A DNA stretch of 64,000 nt, from assembly GCA_023374045.1 (NCBI GenBank), contig CM041778.1:289331533-289395532 (forward strand), given 5' to 3'. The DNA is from Limonium bicolor (taxonomy: Eukaryota > Streptophyta > Magnoliopsida > Caryophyllales > Plumbaginaceae). Of the stretch, positions 23,408 to 36,400 are shown one piece after another (position 1 is the stretch's first letter; the number at the start of each line of letters is the position of its first letter). The notes under the pieces are model-generated. The model was given only the letters and a program-made list of their open reading frames with translations. It did no database searches and was not told the DNA's origin. Both the position numbers and the translations under genes were made by a program.

Positions 23408-26400
23408 TGTAACACCCCTACCATTAGTGCTGTGCTTACCGTCCAATCTCCTTACACATCAGATACACGCAGCGGATACATACTTACATACAGTGGGTGA
23501 TACAATGTCGTTAGTCACCCACGTGACTAACAAGGCTACTGCTTCTACATACAGCATCGGTCTGATGGACCGGAATCCCGAGTACTACACATCTATATTA
23601 CATACTCCATTCATCAATCAAATACAACAATGCTCCATTCAATACTTACTCCTCCATAATCCATGCAATACAATATACTTAACCGAGTCTACTAGGATCC
23701 TTGTACAATTATAATATCTCTTCCAAGTTCATACATACTCACTAAGAGTCTACATCTACCCATTCCTCGCAACTACTTACTTTCTAAGTACAAGGGTGTG
23801 CCGCCGGTCTCTTACCTTGACCACATCCGCTTCGAGTACCTGCACACTAAAAACGTTCCCCCTAGGGGGTCAGCTTTCGCTGCGCATGATAACCGCATAC
23901 CCCGCGTACTAGTGAGGGTACGCCGACCACTTGGTCGAATACAAGCGGTTGATTTCATTCAAACATACATGCATACATGCTCTTATACATAATATTACAA
24001 TACATTACGCAAGGCATACACACATACATACACTTCATTACATACCAGGAATACAATATAAACATCCACACATACTTACCTTCCTCCGAATACACATACT
24101 CATTACATACACAAAGTACAGTTCTTGTTAGCTTCATTGGTCCACCCGGTTAATCGGGTGGAGATTACTCTTTTACTCGTTACTTCATACATACGCATAC
24201 ATACTCATACTCATACTCATACATACTTACTTACTCTTACTCTTACTCATGTTAAGTCGTCGGGACCTCCGGCCCTGGGGACTACTCCGTCTCACCTCCG
24301 GGATTTACTTGACTCACCAATCCGGGATGCTACCCATTTAAGGGATTTGGGCCGCGGACCAGTTTAAGAGTCAGGAATTGCAGCCAACCTCTTGGGACTC
24401 CGCATCCTCACGTGTGGCCGAAGCTATATCGGACTTCTACTCATTCCAGTTTACTCACTTAAGTTAGGAGTTAGGTAGTTAGGAATCAGCAGAAGTCATT
24501 CATACAAGCCACATACACAAATACATTATTCATATACACATCCATACAATACAATACAATATACAAGTGCACTACAAGGTACAATTACACATCATCAACA
24601 TTCATATATTTCATGAATTATACAAACTATTGTTCAAGACAAATATCGAGAACAATGTAAACAAGCACAAGTAAGTGCAATATAATCCGATTCATGCATT
24701 TATCTTATTAGGTGGTCAATTAAGCACACAAATCGGGGTAACCAAATTATGATACAGGGCATGAAGAAATCATACCTTTCACCGTTGGTTTACTTTATCG
24801 GGTGTTCCCTTGCTCCATAGTTCCTTATTTGTTCCTCGAGTCTTAGTCTCGAACCAATGACTACATGCCAATGGTTCAATAAATTCTAAGCATTACAATA
24901 CATTCATAGCTACTACTCCCGTGCTTACCCCGTTATCCCATTGCTTTGGTTTAACTCAACGTTCTTATACTTCCCACTTCTTAACTAATCCTCTTACTTG
25001 TTTCCCATTTACATACTTATTTCTTTACCATTAGTGTTACATTAATTGTGTATTTCTAAGTCCCACATATATGTACATATCTATATATGTACATACATAT
25101 GATTACATTATTACTATTATTATTTTTTTTTTCTTTTTTTATAAGTTGGGGCCGTCCGACCCACCGTCCAACCCAACCTATGGGTCGGACCGTTCCAGTA
25201 AGTTTCGGTCCTGTGGTCCAGACTCCGTCCGACCAACTGTCCGACCCAGACTCTGGGTCGGACGAAGTCAGTAACTTCGTCCTTGATTTTTTTTTGCCTG
25301 TCCGACCCATGTCCGATCCACGGCTCTGGGTCGGACCCTTCCAGAAAGATTTACTGCCGTTGCCTAAGCCCCGTCCGACCCACTGTCCGACCCAGACTCT
25401 GGGTCGGACGGTAGCAGAACCTTGCTACAGCCTTTATTTTCTTTTCCCATTTCACCCATTGCTTCCCCAATCTTTTTACATACATCCTAACATGTTTTAG
25501 TACTATTTAAACATTCTAAATCACCTTAATTCATCCACCAAATCCATTGCTAACCCATCAAACAACTTGCACAATTCCCTCACTTCTCTTTCAACACTTG
25601 TAACAGTTTTTGTTACACTTATGCTACAGATTTTAAAGCTCATGAATGCTCATATCCAATACTCCTACTACCAATACCATTACTAGCATCCCAAATACAT
25701 TTCCAAGCCATTACATTACCTATACCCAAGTCCAACTCTCCTCTTACCAAATCTTGCACACTATTTCTTCTTAGTTCTACAATGCAATTCAATACCTCCT
25801 TGCTACAGATTTTGGTTCCCACCTCCTCCATACATAATTTCCTCTCCTAATGCCATTTCCAATGCCTACAATGCATTGCCTCTCCTCTTCAAGTCCAGCA
25901 CTCACTCCCAAGGTCAAGTACATAAATCCTCCTAGTTTCTCCAATGCCATTCAACAATTCTTGCTACAGATTTTATATCCTTTCATTCTCTTACCACAAC
26001 TACTACTCCATAGTCATTAACATCTCTACTAACTCCAATACTCACCTTGGTTTTCCCATTCACCAAGTCATCCATACATGTACATATTCCTACCAAAATT
26101 TGCCATAGTTCCTCTACATTTCTTACTTCTCCACATATGCACTTTTTCATCAAACTCATTCCTAATCTAGCCAAACCACAAGGGTTCTACCAGCAATTGA
26201 GCAAATATATAAAGCCATCCCAATACACCAATACTCCATCAAACATCAATACTAATACTCATACACAACCATTTGGCTCCAAGGCCTACAATTCACATAC
26301 TATTGCACAATTACTCAAACTTCCACAATTACGTTACTAATACATTAGTTGGGTTCCTTAGATTGGTTTACCCATTCCCATTACTCTAATGCACTAAAAT

Positions 26401-27732
26401 TTAACATTAGTAGAGAGCCCTTACCTTGAGCTTACAATTCCTTCATTCCTTTTCCACTTCTCCTCTTCTCTTCCTTGTACAATTCGATTTTGTGGGGAAT
26501 AGAGTTGCCAAACTCCATTCCCATCACCTAAAGCATACAAAACAAGTATAATTAATATACTAACCCTTAGATTTATCCTAACTCATTGAGATGTTTTAAA
26601 CAAATTTCTAGGGTTTACCTTTTGAAGCTTTTAGGAGGGGTTTTAGCCCTTGGTTCAAGAAGGTGTTCTCACCACCATTGGAGGGTTGAAACAAAGCTCC
26701 AAAACAAGAGGAAAAACAAGGTGAGAGAGAGAGGAAAAATCGGTTATACCCAAGAGATGGAGAAAAGTGAGGTCTTTCATGGAGATTCTTACCTTGTTGG
26801 AAAGAGAGACTCCAAGCTCCATAATGGTGTGCTTTTCTCTTCAAATGGGGAAAACCCATGGATATGAAACTCATCCTTTTCGAATTTTGAAAAGAGGGAA
26901 ATGTAGAGGAGAATGAGGGGAGTTCAAATATGTAATTATTTTTGAGTTTGGAGCTTACATGGAGGTAGAGCATGAGGTTGAGGAGGGAAGCCATTAGAGC
27001 TTCTTGAAGCTCTCGAAATCACAGCCACAAGGGAGAAGAAAAAGAGGGAGTACGATGAGGAAGGATGGAATGGGAGAGAGAATAGAAAAGTGAGGTGAGA
27101 GAGTATCTTTTCTACTTTTTGTACTTTTGCTTTTGCTTTTTGATTTACTTATTTGTTACTTGTGTGTGTGTGAGAGAGAGGGCTGTTTATACCCATTAAA
27201 ACCGGCCCCCACTGTTACACTAGCTGGAGTGTTTTTTTCGTCTTTTATAGAAACGCTCGTTATTTTACCGGTTTAGGTACTGTTCCCTAACCGGGCCCGT
27301 TTTCGGAATTTTCTCGTTTCTTTACTTTTATTGGTTATTAAGCTTCCATAAATGCTTAATAATATTTATTTAATGACTTAAAATTTTTTTACGGGTTCGT
27401 TTGACCACTTAAAATCACGTTTTCGGGTTTTCTCGAGAAACATGCGTTAAAGCTCTATTAGTGTTTTAATACATTATTTGGATCCGTTTTCTTTGGGAGT
27501 TGTTCCCATATATTATTTAGGTCTTATTAAACCTTCAGAATCCATATACTACGCTAACCGAGGTCTCATACCTCCTATGGTTATTTAACGCTTATTTAGC
27601 GTTTTCCGCTTTTTAAGCGTTTATTTATTCTTTTGGATTTATTTTTCCTTACCGTATTAATTAGGTACCATTAGGCCCTTAAATACGTATTAGATTAATT
27701 TTAATCCCTATATTTAAGTTCGGGGTATTTCA
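23408..27732 (-). repeat. 3' LTR of the LARD
   Basis: TGTAACACCCC...GGGGTATTTCA, 4,325 bp. It matches 33,407-37,742 along its whole length with scattered substitutions and one-base indels. Recognisable parts are a (CATACT)n-like simple repeat at about 24,180-24,250, palindromes of GTCCGACCCAGA at 25,239-25,263 and 25,385-25,409, and a T-rich/TATATA stretch at 25,070-25,140. ORFs inside (for example 25,087-25,500 and 26,608-26,994) have no family resemblance and are treated as non-coding. Confidence 0.92.
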
Positions 27733-27745
27733 ATCTACCCCCCTT
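27733..27745 (-). promoter_or_regulatory. Polypurine tract of the LARD
   Basis: AAGGGGGGTAGAT on the minus strand, directly before the LTR start TGAAATACCCC. This is the usual place and sequence type for the RNase H-resistant primer of plus-strand DNA synthesis in Ty3/gypsy elements. Confidence 0.85.
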
Positions 27746-30700
27746 AAGAACTTTGTCCTCAAAGTTGATCGAGGTTATAGGTTTACAATGCTTACTCATT
27801 CTTACGTGTCTAATACCAAAGCCATACCTTCTACCTCCTTATAATTCCTAAATCCATTACTCAGGGTCTCTACATACCATACCATACCAATATACAATAG
27901 TTACTCCAATCCGCGCTACTACCAACTATCCGGCTCCTTATTACAAAGTTCATACATACACAGTGCAATGCTATTCCCAAAGCAATGCAATACACATTAC
28001 AATCCCGCAGGCACTCAGGTCATCTCGACGCAGGACTCCTCTATGTCCTGCTGCCTTTGGAATAATACAACATGCTACACTACTATCTTCTCCGGTATAA
28101 GCTTCTAACAAATCCTTATTCTCATGTCTAAGACTATCTTTTCAATACTACTAATTAGAAGTTCCTAAAACACACACTCCGAATTCCAATTTATATTCAT
28201 TACTTCTATCCTATGTGTGATTCTTGTGACCACTTGAGGGGAGCTTCTAGAATCATTCGACCCTGATGTGATCAGCACCAGTGTTGAACTATCTTTCCAC
28301 TCCAATTTGTGTTCAGTTTCCCTTGATCTGATCAGCATCAAGTTCGACTTCCCACGCCAGATTCAATCAAACAAATAATTTAATTGTTTTCATTTTCTAT
28401 CTTTTTACTCTTTCTAGTCGTGATACGAATTCATACATCTCCAAAAGATGGAATCAATCCATCGATCATCCTCACTCTACTTCCCAAATGTTTTACTCCG
28501 TGATTCAATACCTAAGTGTTCATTTCATCAACCTTCACTACTTCCATCCATTACTCACCATCGTCTCCAATGTTCTAACTAAGGAATACTATACTTATGA
28601 GATTTTGTTGACTTCAATTGCTTCAAATAATTTACTTACGATTCCACTACTCATAAACTTCATTCATCTACTATCCTCATTCGTTCGTACTACTTCTTCA
28701 AAGGTTACAATACTTGTGGAGCTCCGTCCACTACTCATTACTTTTCTTTTACTAATACTCTTACATTGGTGTTACAAGATAGATATATCCATCCCATGGT
28801 ATTTGCATGTCTAATGCCTAATTACCATAATTACAATATGAATGAGTACTTATGTTTATTTAACATAGTATCAATCATCAATTTGGTTCTCATTTGTGCT
28901 ATGCACATTATGGTTTATGTGTTTTTTATCACAAAACTTACATTAAGCGGTTTTCGCTCTACCCCCCTTAAAAGGGATTACGCCCACGTAATCTACCATA
29001 TGTTATTATTATAAACTTTGGTTTAATCAGTTTGGGCAAACTGAAGCGTTTAGCTTCACTACGGTATACTATATAATATGCTCTGGTCAACAGGGTCTTA
29101 ACCATACCAATGGTTTAGTCTTTGCACCAAGAGTTCCTATATGAGTTTATTTAACTCATATTTAATTCGGTTCTAGCCTAACCGGCTTCAAGGCATTAAT
29201 AGCTGTTCTATTACACTCAGTAGGTAGCTAGGGCCCACTAGCTCTGCTGCGCGACCCTGATAACTCGGGTTATTCACCCTTCTTGTTATCCTAGATGTGG
29301 TATACATCGCCTTCTTATCCGTCTATTATGGGAATAGGGTTTACAAACAAATGCGGTATTCTTTTACCGTGTTTGAACTCAATGAGTTTAAGATTTATAA
29401 CCAGCTCTCTGGTAATATATTGCACCTGTTTATTCGTGCTTCCACGATTATTCGTTAAGTTCCTCTGACTTATTGTCAGGCGAGGGTAATTCACCACTTA
29501 ACTGTAGTGCTTCCTCTGTTGTCACTAGCTTCTATTATACCAGTTCTTCTGGTTCAGTACAAGTGTCTTCACTTGTATGACCTTGCATTTCTGTGTGTCG
29601 GTCCTAGTGACTTTCTTGTATCTCCTTTCACCTTATATTCTAATGGAATTCACTCTTGTGATTACTAGTGTGTTGTACACTCTTCGTGCTTCTTTGGCCT
29701 TAGGCCGCACTGTATGTTGCTAGGCTTGCTTGACTGGCTTATGCCATGTTTGTGGTGAAAGGAAAGATTTACTACGGTTTACATTCTCCATATCCCTAAC
29801 CATCTCATTAGATCATTAGCTGAACAAGTGCAATGCCAAACACTCAGTCATACAGAGTGCAGAGGCGTAAACGCTTGACAGTAAGTCACTTATGTGATAG
29901 GAAAGAATATTTCTGTGTGTCATCTCGTATTTATACTCCGTGTCATTATCTGTTACTTCCTCATATCGGTCGCTTGTTGCGCACCGTATTCTTACTCATT
30001 ATAAACATCGTTTTTACTGACTCCGTTACTGTAGTAGTTTCTCTTTACTCACTGTTACTATCATTGGCACCATTTCTTATGGTGTGTTACGCTGAGGGCT
30101 TCCTATATTCGTGTATATGATGGTTGTCGTAGCATACCGCGGTATTATAATTCTAATGTGAAGATGTTCTTCCACTTTAGGTTTCATGTGTAGGTTAGCT
30201 TACCTCATATTCCGTCATCCTTTGTGATACAATTTACCAGGTATCTTGGTTGACCAAGGATGAGGACTCATCGGGTCATAAGCTCTCTTGAGCGTTAGTC
30301 ATTCGTGGTGCTCAATGTGTATTCACATAATTGTTCCTGACACTTATTGTCTTTCCAGTGCTGAGCATTGGTTATAGGCTCTAGCTGTGTAGTTCCACTT
30401 GTATGCATATCACCGGGACATCCCAAGAACTCTAGGGGTTTTCTGGTCCCGTTCTCTAATTGAAGAGTATTTCATCACTGACCGGTGAAATTTCTTGTTG
30501 AGGGGTTCTCTCCACTCATAGGTCTCATGACAAGGTTATCATGTTGGTGTTTATACAACGGTTCACCACATGCTTGAGTGCATATGGAGTATGCTTACTC
30601 CTTAAGTCGTAATGGTTTGGAAATCTCATTTCCTTATTCCATCGCCCTTGACAATATTTATAAGCGTAACTTATTGTTATATAGATGGAAGCCTTTCCAA

Positions 30701-33389
30701 GGGTTCACATCTTCACCACATTGGTGGTCTTTGGCTAACGAGGGGGTACCTTCCCTTGGGTTTCCCGTAGTGTCCAAGTGTGGACTAGGCCAATGTTGGC
30801 ATTATCATGATTCTTATGTCTCTGTGCTACCATTGCTACATAAGGCATGAAGGTAATTAAAAGCTTGTCAACTGTATACTAGACTGATGCTCTAGTGACA
30901 GTGACACTGAGTTGGCCATTACTCCAAGCCACTCATAAGGTTGGTTTTGGATCGATGGTCCAGTTGTTGATTTCTTGTCGTACGAGGCAATATCTCTTGC
31001 AGGTCTTGTTAGCAATTGGTGCCGGTTTTGCAACCGTTTAAGTTTATATAACGTATTTGGTTTACGACTTCTGAGCCGTATTGCTGCAAGCTATGCTCTT
31101 TGCAAGCTGCTTATACATGTTTCACTCCATGTATACCCGTCATAGGTTGGAGATATTATTGGGCTCCATGGTAAGTCGTGGCATCACGCTTCCGTTCATA
31201 GGAGACTCTCAGGCAATCTGGTGCTGATCAGTGCCTTTTGTAGTCTAGGGTATTTCCTGTTAGTGAATCCCTCGTGTCCTAAGGGATTGGTGAAATCCCC
31301 GTCCTAACCTAATGTTCCTTCTAGCTCATGTGCCTTATCATGACGCTTGTTCAACTGTTGTTATCTCAGAGACCCTTCAAGATTGCTCCTGAGTGCTGTT
31401 AGTTTGTGCCGTTACATCCGGCTAATGTTTACGATATGTTGTTCTACTATACCGCCTGGTGTTATTGTATTTGAGTTATTCCTTTTGGTTTATAACGTCT
31501 CCCGTCGTTGGGTAGACTGTTTAACCTTCTCCTAGTTTTCTTACTAGGTTTCATTCTTTTCCATGATGGATTTTACTTTATGTGATCTTGTGATTGCTCT
31601 GGGAGTTCGTCCGTTTGTCGAGCATTGTGGTGTTCATTAGGGAAACTGCCTTACTGTGTTGAGGCTGGGTATGCTTTCCAGCTGTCATATATTTGTTTAT
31701 GTCTTTGAGACATCCCATGTCTATACTTATCAGTCTATGCTCTTTTGCACTCTTAGTCCTTACTCCTTATTTTCCGTGGATTCTCTGAGTTCCTTACACT
31801 TGTTCCTTAACTGAGTTTTCCTTCTCCTTGATTGTCTATGGTGTCCAGTTGTTCTGGTTAAAATTCACTCATGGTCCGTAGAACGGAGTTGACTACTTCC
31901 CGTGTTCGCACACTCCATGTATACATACGTGGGGTACCATGTTGATACGTTACCACTTACCCGACTATGTGTCAGGCCCGCAAGCTCCTTCGAGTGCTGT
32001 TGTCCCACATCCCGTAATGGGGTACACTCGTAGTGTTCGTCACACGCCTAGGTGAAGTATTCTGTTGCCAACTCCTCTTGTATCATTCTTTGATACTCAC
32101 CGTAATTCGGTGGCTTGGTTTAAAATTCAAGGTTTTAAAGAAAGGTATGGTCTTGAAAGAAAAATTTTGGGTTTTAAATTTATGGTTCGGTGTTAAAGGC
32201 AGTTTCTCATGGCATCGCCATGTTTGAGGTCTCGACCAAGTCTAGTTCCTCGCTGACTGGTATGTACTAAATACAGTGGTCGGGTCGTTAGGCCTTTCCA
32301 AGGTTCCATTCCTTCAGTTTCAGGATTTGTGATCCCATAGTTGCTTCATTGTAGTCACGGTACATTACTATGTACCTGTGGTGTTAGGTTTCTTTACGTA
32401 TCTCTGTCCTTACTGCACTTGCCGTGGCAAGTGCGTGGTACTGATGGTTTTTGGGTAATCCTATACCAATCTTGGTAGGGTTTCCGCTTGCATTTGGTAG
32501 TCTTGTCGACTCTTCCTTTGATCTTATTGATCTACAATTGGTATGCTCGATCCTTTAGGTAGCTTCTTGGTGGTCTAGACATGGCTGTCGTAGATCTGGG
32601 TACTCCTCCAATCCTGGGAGATTCCCACTCTATTTGGTTTAGTGTCGTTCCTTGTGGCTCGTTCCCACACATTTGTGGTGGTCACTGAGCCTTCCTTGTT
32701 TAGGCACTACTCTTGTAGTCCTATTGGATTATATCTCATGGTTGTTCTCGTAGTTGTCTGAGCTATATTGGCCAGGTATTGCAACCTTAATGGCGTCGTA
32801 ATTCCGGAGTTAACCGCTTCCGACTATGTCCTTAGTCGGCTAGCATACCGTTGGTGGTATTATTCAAGTATTACTATCCCGTAGACTTGTGTCTCGGGTT
32901 CCGTTGCTGCTCCCTTTTTCATTCCGTCGCACGGTTAGTGCTTCTGTCCTGCTGTTGGTTGACTAGCTAGGTTTCGCGACTGCTAAGCACGTCGCCCCAT
33001 GCTGTTGCATGTTGTAGTCTCCTTATGTTGAGTTCTCATTCTTCCGCCATTAAGTGCGGGCATTGTTGTTCCAACCGGGATCCATCTCCGGGACTTCCAG
33101 TTCTCGGCATCTCCTACGTGTCGGTTCTTGTTTACCGTGTGATTATTTCACAACTGCCAGGTTCGGGTTTTCCCCGAGGATGAGAAGGCTCCTCTTCTCC
33201 CTGGCGTCTTTCCCAAGTTATACAATGGGGTTCGCGGCGGGCGGGACTGGTATTGTAGGTATCCGGTACTCACCGGTAGTTCCTAACTAGCATATCTCTA
33301 ATGCTAACACTCAGCCCTTAGCCCTAAGCTTCTAATTCCTAACTCGGTATTCCTAAACTCGGTATTTCCAGTCATCAGAGCGATACTTC
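27746..33389 (-). mobile_element. Non-coding internal region of the LARD
   Basis: About 5.6 kb without recognisable gag, protease, RT, RNase H or integrase motifs on either strand. The longest open frames are ~110 codons and resemble nothing I know. The plus strand is unusually T-rich and rich in 'ggt..tt' phrases, so the element's own RNA (minus strand) would be A-rich. Roughly the first 60 bases after the primer site (33,330-33,389) match the leader of the AlkB-bearing Ty3/gypsy element at 58,512-58,570 ('gatgactgga.aataccgag..taggaa'), linking the two. Confidence 0.8.
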
Positions 33390-33401
33390 GCTCTGATACC
33401 A
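33390..33401 (-). promoter_or_regulatory. Primer-binding site of the LARD (initiator-Met tRNA)
   Basis: TGGTATCAGAGC on the minus strand, separated from the LTR by the 5 bases AAAAG. It is complementary to the 3' end of plant initiator methionine tRNA. It overlaps a perfect hairpin with 10-bp arms at 33,374-33,383 and 33,388-33,397. Confidence 0.92.
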
Positions 33402-33406
33402 CTTTT

Positions 33407-36400
33407 TGTAACACCCCTACCATTAGTGCTGTGCTTACCGTCCAATCTCCTTACACATCAGATACACGCAGCGGATACATACTTACATACAGTGGGTGAT
33501 ACAATGCCGTTAGTCACCCACGTGACTAACAGGCTACTGCTTCTACATACAGCATCGGTCTGATGGACCGGAATCCCGAGTACTACACATCTATATTACA
33601 TACTCCATTCATCAATCAAATACAACAATGCTCCATTCAATACTTACTCCTCCATAATCCATGCAATACAATATACTTAACCGAGTCTACTAGGATCCTT
33701 GTACAATTATAATATCTCTTCCAAGTTCATACATACTCACTAAGAGTCTACATCTACCCATTCCTCGCAACTACTTACTTTCTAAGTACAAGGGTGTGCC
33801 GCCGGTCTCTTACCTTGACCACATCCGCTTCGGGTACCTGCACACTAAAACGTTCCCCCTAGGGGGTCAGCTTTCGCTGCGCATGATAACCGCATACCCT
33901 CGTACTAGTGAGGGTACGCCGACCACTTGGTCGAATACATGCGGTTGATTTCATTCAAACATACATGCATACATGCTCTTATACATAATTTACAATACAT
34001 TACGCAAGGCATACACACATACATACACTTCATTACATACCAGGAATACAATATAACATCCAACACATACTTACCTTCCTCCGAATACACACTATTACAT
34101 ACACCAAGTACAGTTCTTGTTAGCTTCATTGGTCCACCCGGTTAATCGGGTGGAGATTACTCTTTTACTCGTTACTTCATACATACGCATACATACTCAT
34201 ACTCATACTCATACTCATACATACTTACTTACTCTTACTCTTACTCATGTTAAGTCGTCGGGACCTCCGGCCCTGGGGACTAATCTGTCCCACCTCCGGG
34301 ATTACTTGACTCACCAATCCGGGATGCTACCCATTTAAGGGATTTGGGCCGCGGACCAGTTTAAGAGTCAGGAATTGCAGCCAACCTCTTGTGACTCCGC
34401 ATCCTCACGCGTGGCCGAAGCTATATCGGATTTCTTCACTCATTCCAGTTTACTCACTTAAGTTAGGAGTTAGGTAGTTAGGAATCAGCAGAAGTCATTC
34501 ATACAAGCCACATACACAATACATTATTCATATACACATCCATACAAATACAATACAATATACAAGTGCACTACAAGGTACAATTACACATCATCAACAT
34601 TCATATATTTCATGAATTATACAAACTATTGTTCAAGACAAATATCGAGAACAATGTAAACAAGCACAAGTAAGTGCAATATAATCCGATTCATGCATTT
34701 ATCTTATTAGGTGGTCAATTAAGCACACAAATCGGGGTAACCAGATTAGGATACAGGGCATGAAGAAATCATACCTTTCACCGTTGGTTTACTTTATCGG
34801 GTGTTCCCTTGCTCCATAGTTCCTTATTTGTTCCTCGAGTCTTAGTCTCGAACCAATGACTACATGCCAAATGGTTCAATAATTCTAAGCATTACAATAC
34901 ATTCATATACTACTACTACTACCCCGTGCTTACCCCGTTATCCCATTGCTTTGGTTTAACTCAACGTTCTTATACTTCCCACTTCTTAACTAATCCTCTT
35001 ACTTGTTTCCCATTTACATACTTATTTCTTTACCATTAGTGTTACATTAATGGTGTATTTCTAAGTCCCACATATATGTACATATCTATATATGTACATA
35101 CATATGATTACTATTATTACTATTATTATTATTATTTTTTTCTTTTTTTTATTTAAGTGGGGCCGTCCGACCCACCGTCCGACCCACCTATGGGTCGGAC
35201 CGTTCCAGTAAGTTTCGGTCCTGTGGTCCAGACTCCGTCCGACCCACTGTCCGACCCAGACTCTGGGTCGGACGAAGTCAGTAACTTCGTCCTTGATTTT
35301 TTTTTTGCCTGTCCGACCCACGTCCGATCCACGGCTCTGGGTTGGACCCTTCCAGAAAGGTTTACTGCCGTTGCCTAAGCCCCGTCCGACCCACTGTCCG
35401 ACCCAGACTCTGGGTCGGACGGTAGCAGAACCTTGCTACAGCCCTTTATTTTCTTTCCCAATTTCACCCATTGCTTCCCCAATCTTCCTACATACATCCT
35501 AACATGTTTTAGTACTATTTAAACATTCTAAATCACCTTAATTCATCCACCAAATCCATTGCTAAATCCATCAAACAACTTGCACAATTCCCTCACTTCT
35601 CTTTCAACACTTGTAACAGTTTTTGTTACACTTATGCTACAGATTTTAAAGCTCAATGCTCATATCCAATACTCCTACTACCAATACCATTACTAGCATC
35701 CCAAATACATTTCCAAGCCATTACATTACCTATACCCAAGTCCAACTCTCCTCTTACCAAATCTTGCACACTATTTCTTCTTAGTTCTACAATGCAATTT
35801 AATACCTCCTTGCTACAGATTTTGGTTCCCACCTCCTCCTACATAATTTCCTCTCCTAATGCCATTTCCAATGCCTACAATGCATTGCCTCTCCTCTTCA
35901 AGTCCAGCACTCACTCCCAGGTCAAGTACATAAATCCTCCTAGTTTCTCCAATGCCATTCAACAATTCTTGCTACAGATTTTATATCCTTTTCTCTCCCA
36001 CCACTACTACTCCATAGTCATTAACATCTCTACTAACTCCAATACTCACCTTGGTTTTCCCATTCACCAAGTCATCCATACATGTACATATTCCTACCAA
36101 AATTTTGCCATAGTTCCTCTACATTTCTTCTTACTTCTCCCCACATGCACTTTTCATCAAACTCATTCCTAATCTAGCCAAACCACAAGGGTTCTACCAG
36201 CAATTGAGCAAATATATAAAGCCATCCCAATACACCAATACTCCATCAAACATCAATACTAATACTCATACACAACCATTTGGCTCCAAGGCCTACAATT
36301 CACATACTATTGCCAATTACTCAAACTTTCACAATTACATTACTATACATTAGTTGGGTTCCTTAGATTGGTTTACCCATTCCCTTACTCTCAAATGCAC

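Noticed and set aside
24600..26900. ORFs inside the LARD LTRs (for example 25,087-25,500, 26,608-26,994 and 35,792-36,172)
   Set aside because: They are not preserved at equal length between the two LTR copies, lack recognisable domains and lie in regions of simple composition.
28488..28814. 108-codon hydrophobic ORF in the LARD core that could look like a membrane protein
   Set aside because: It runs opposite to the element's transcription and its hydrophobicity follows from T-rich sequence; no partner copy or motif supports it.
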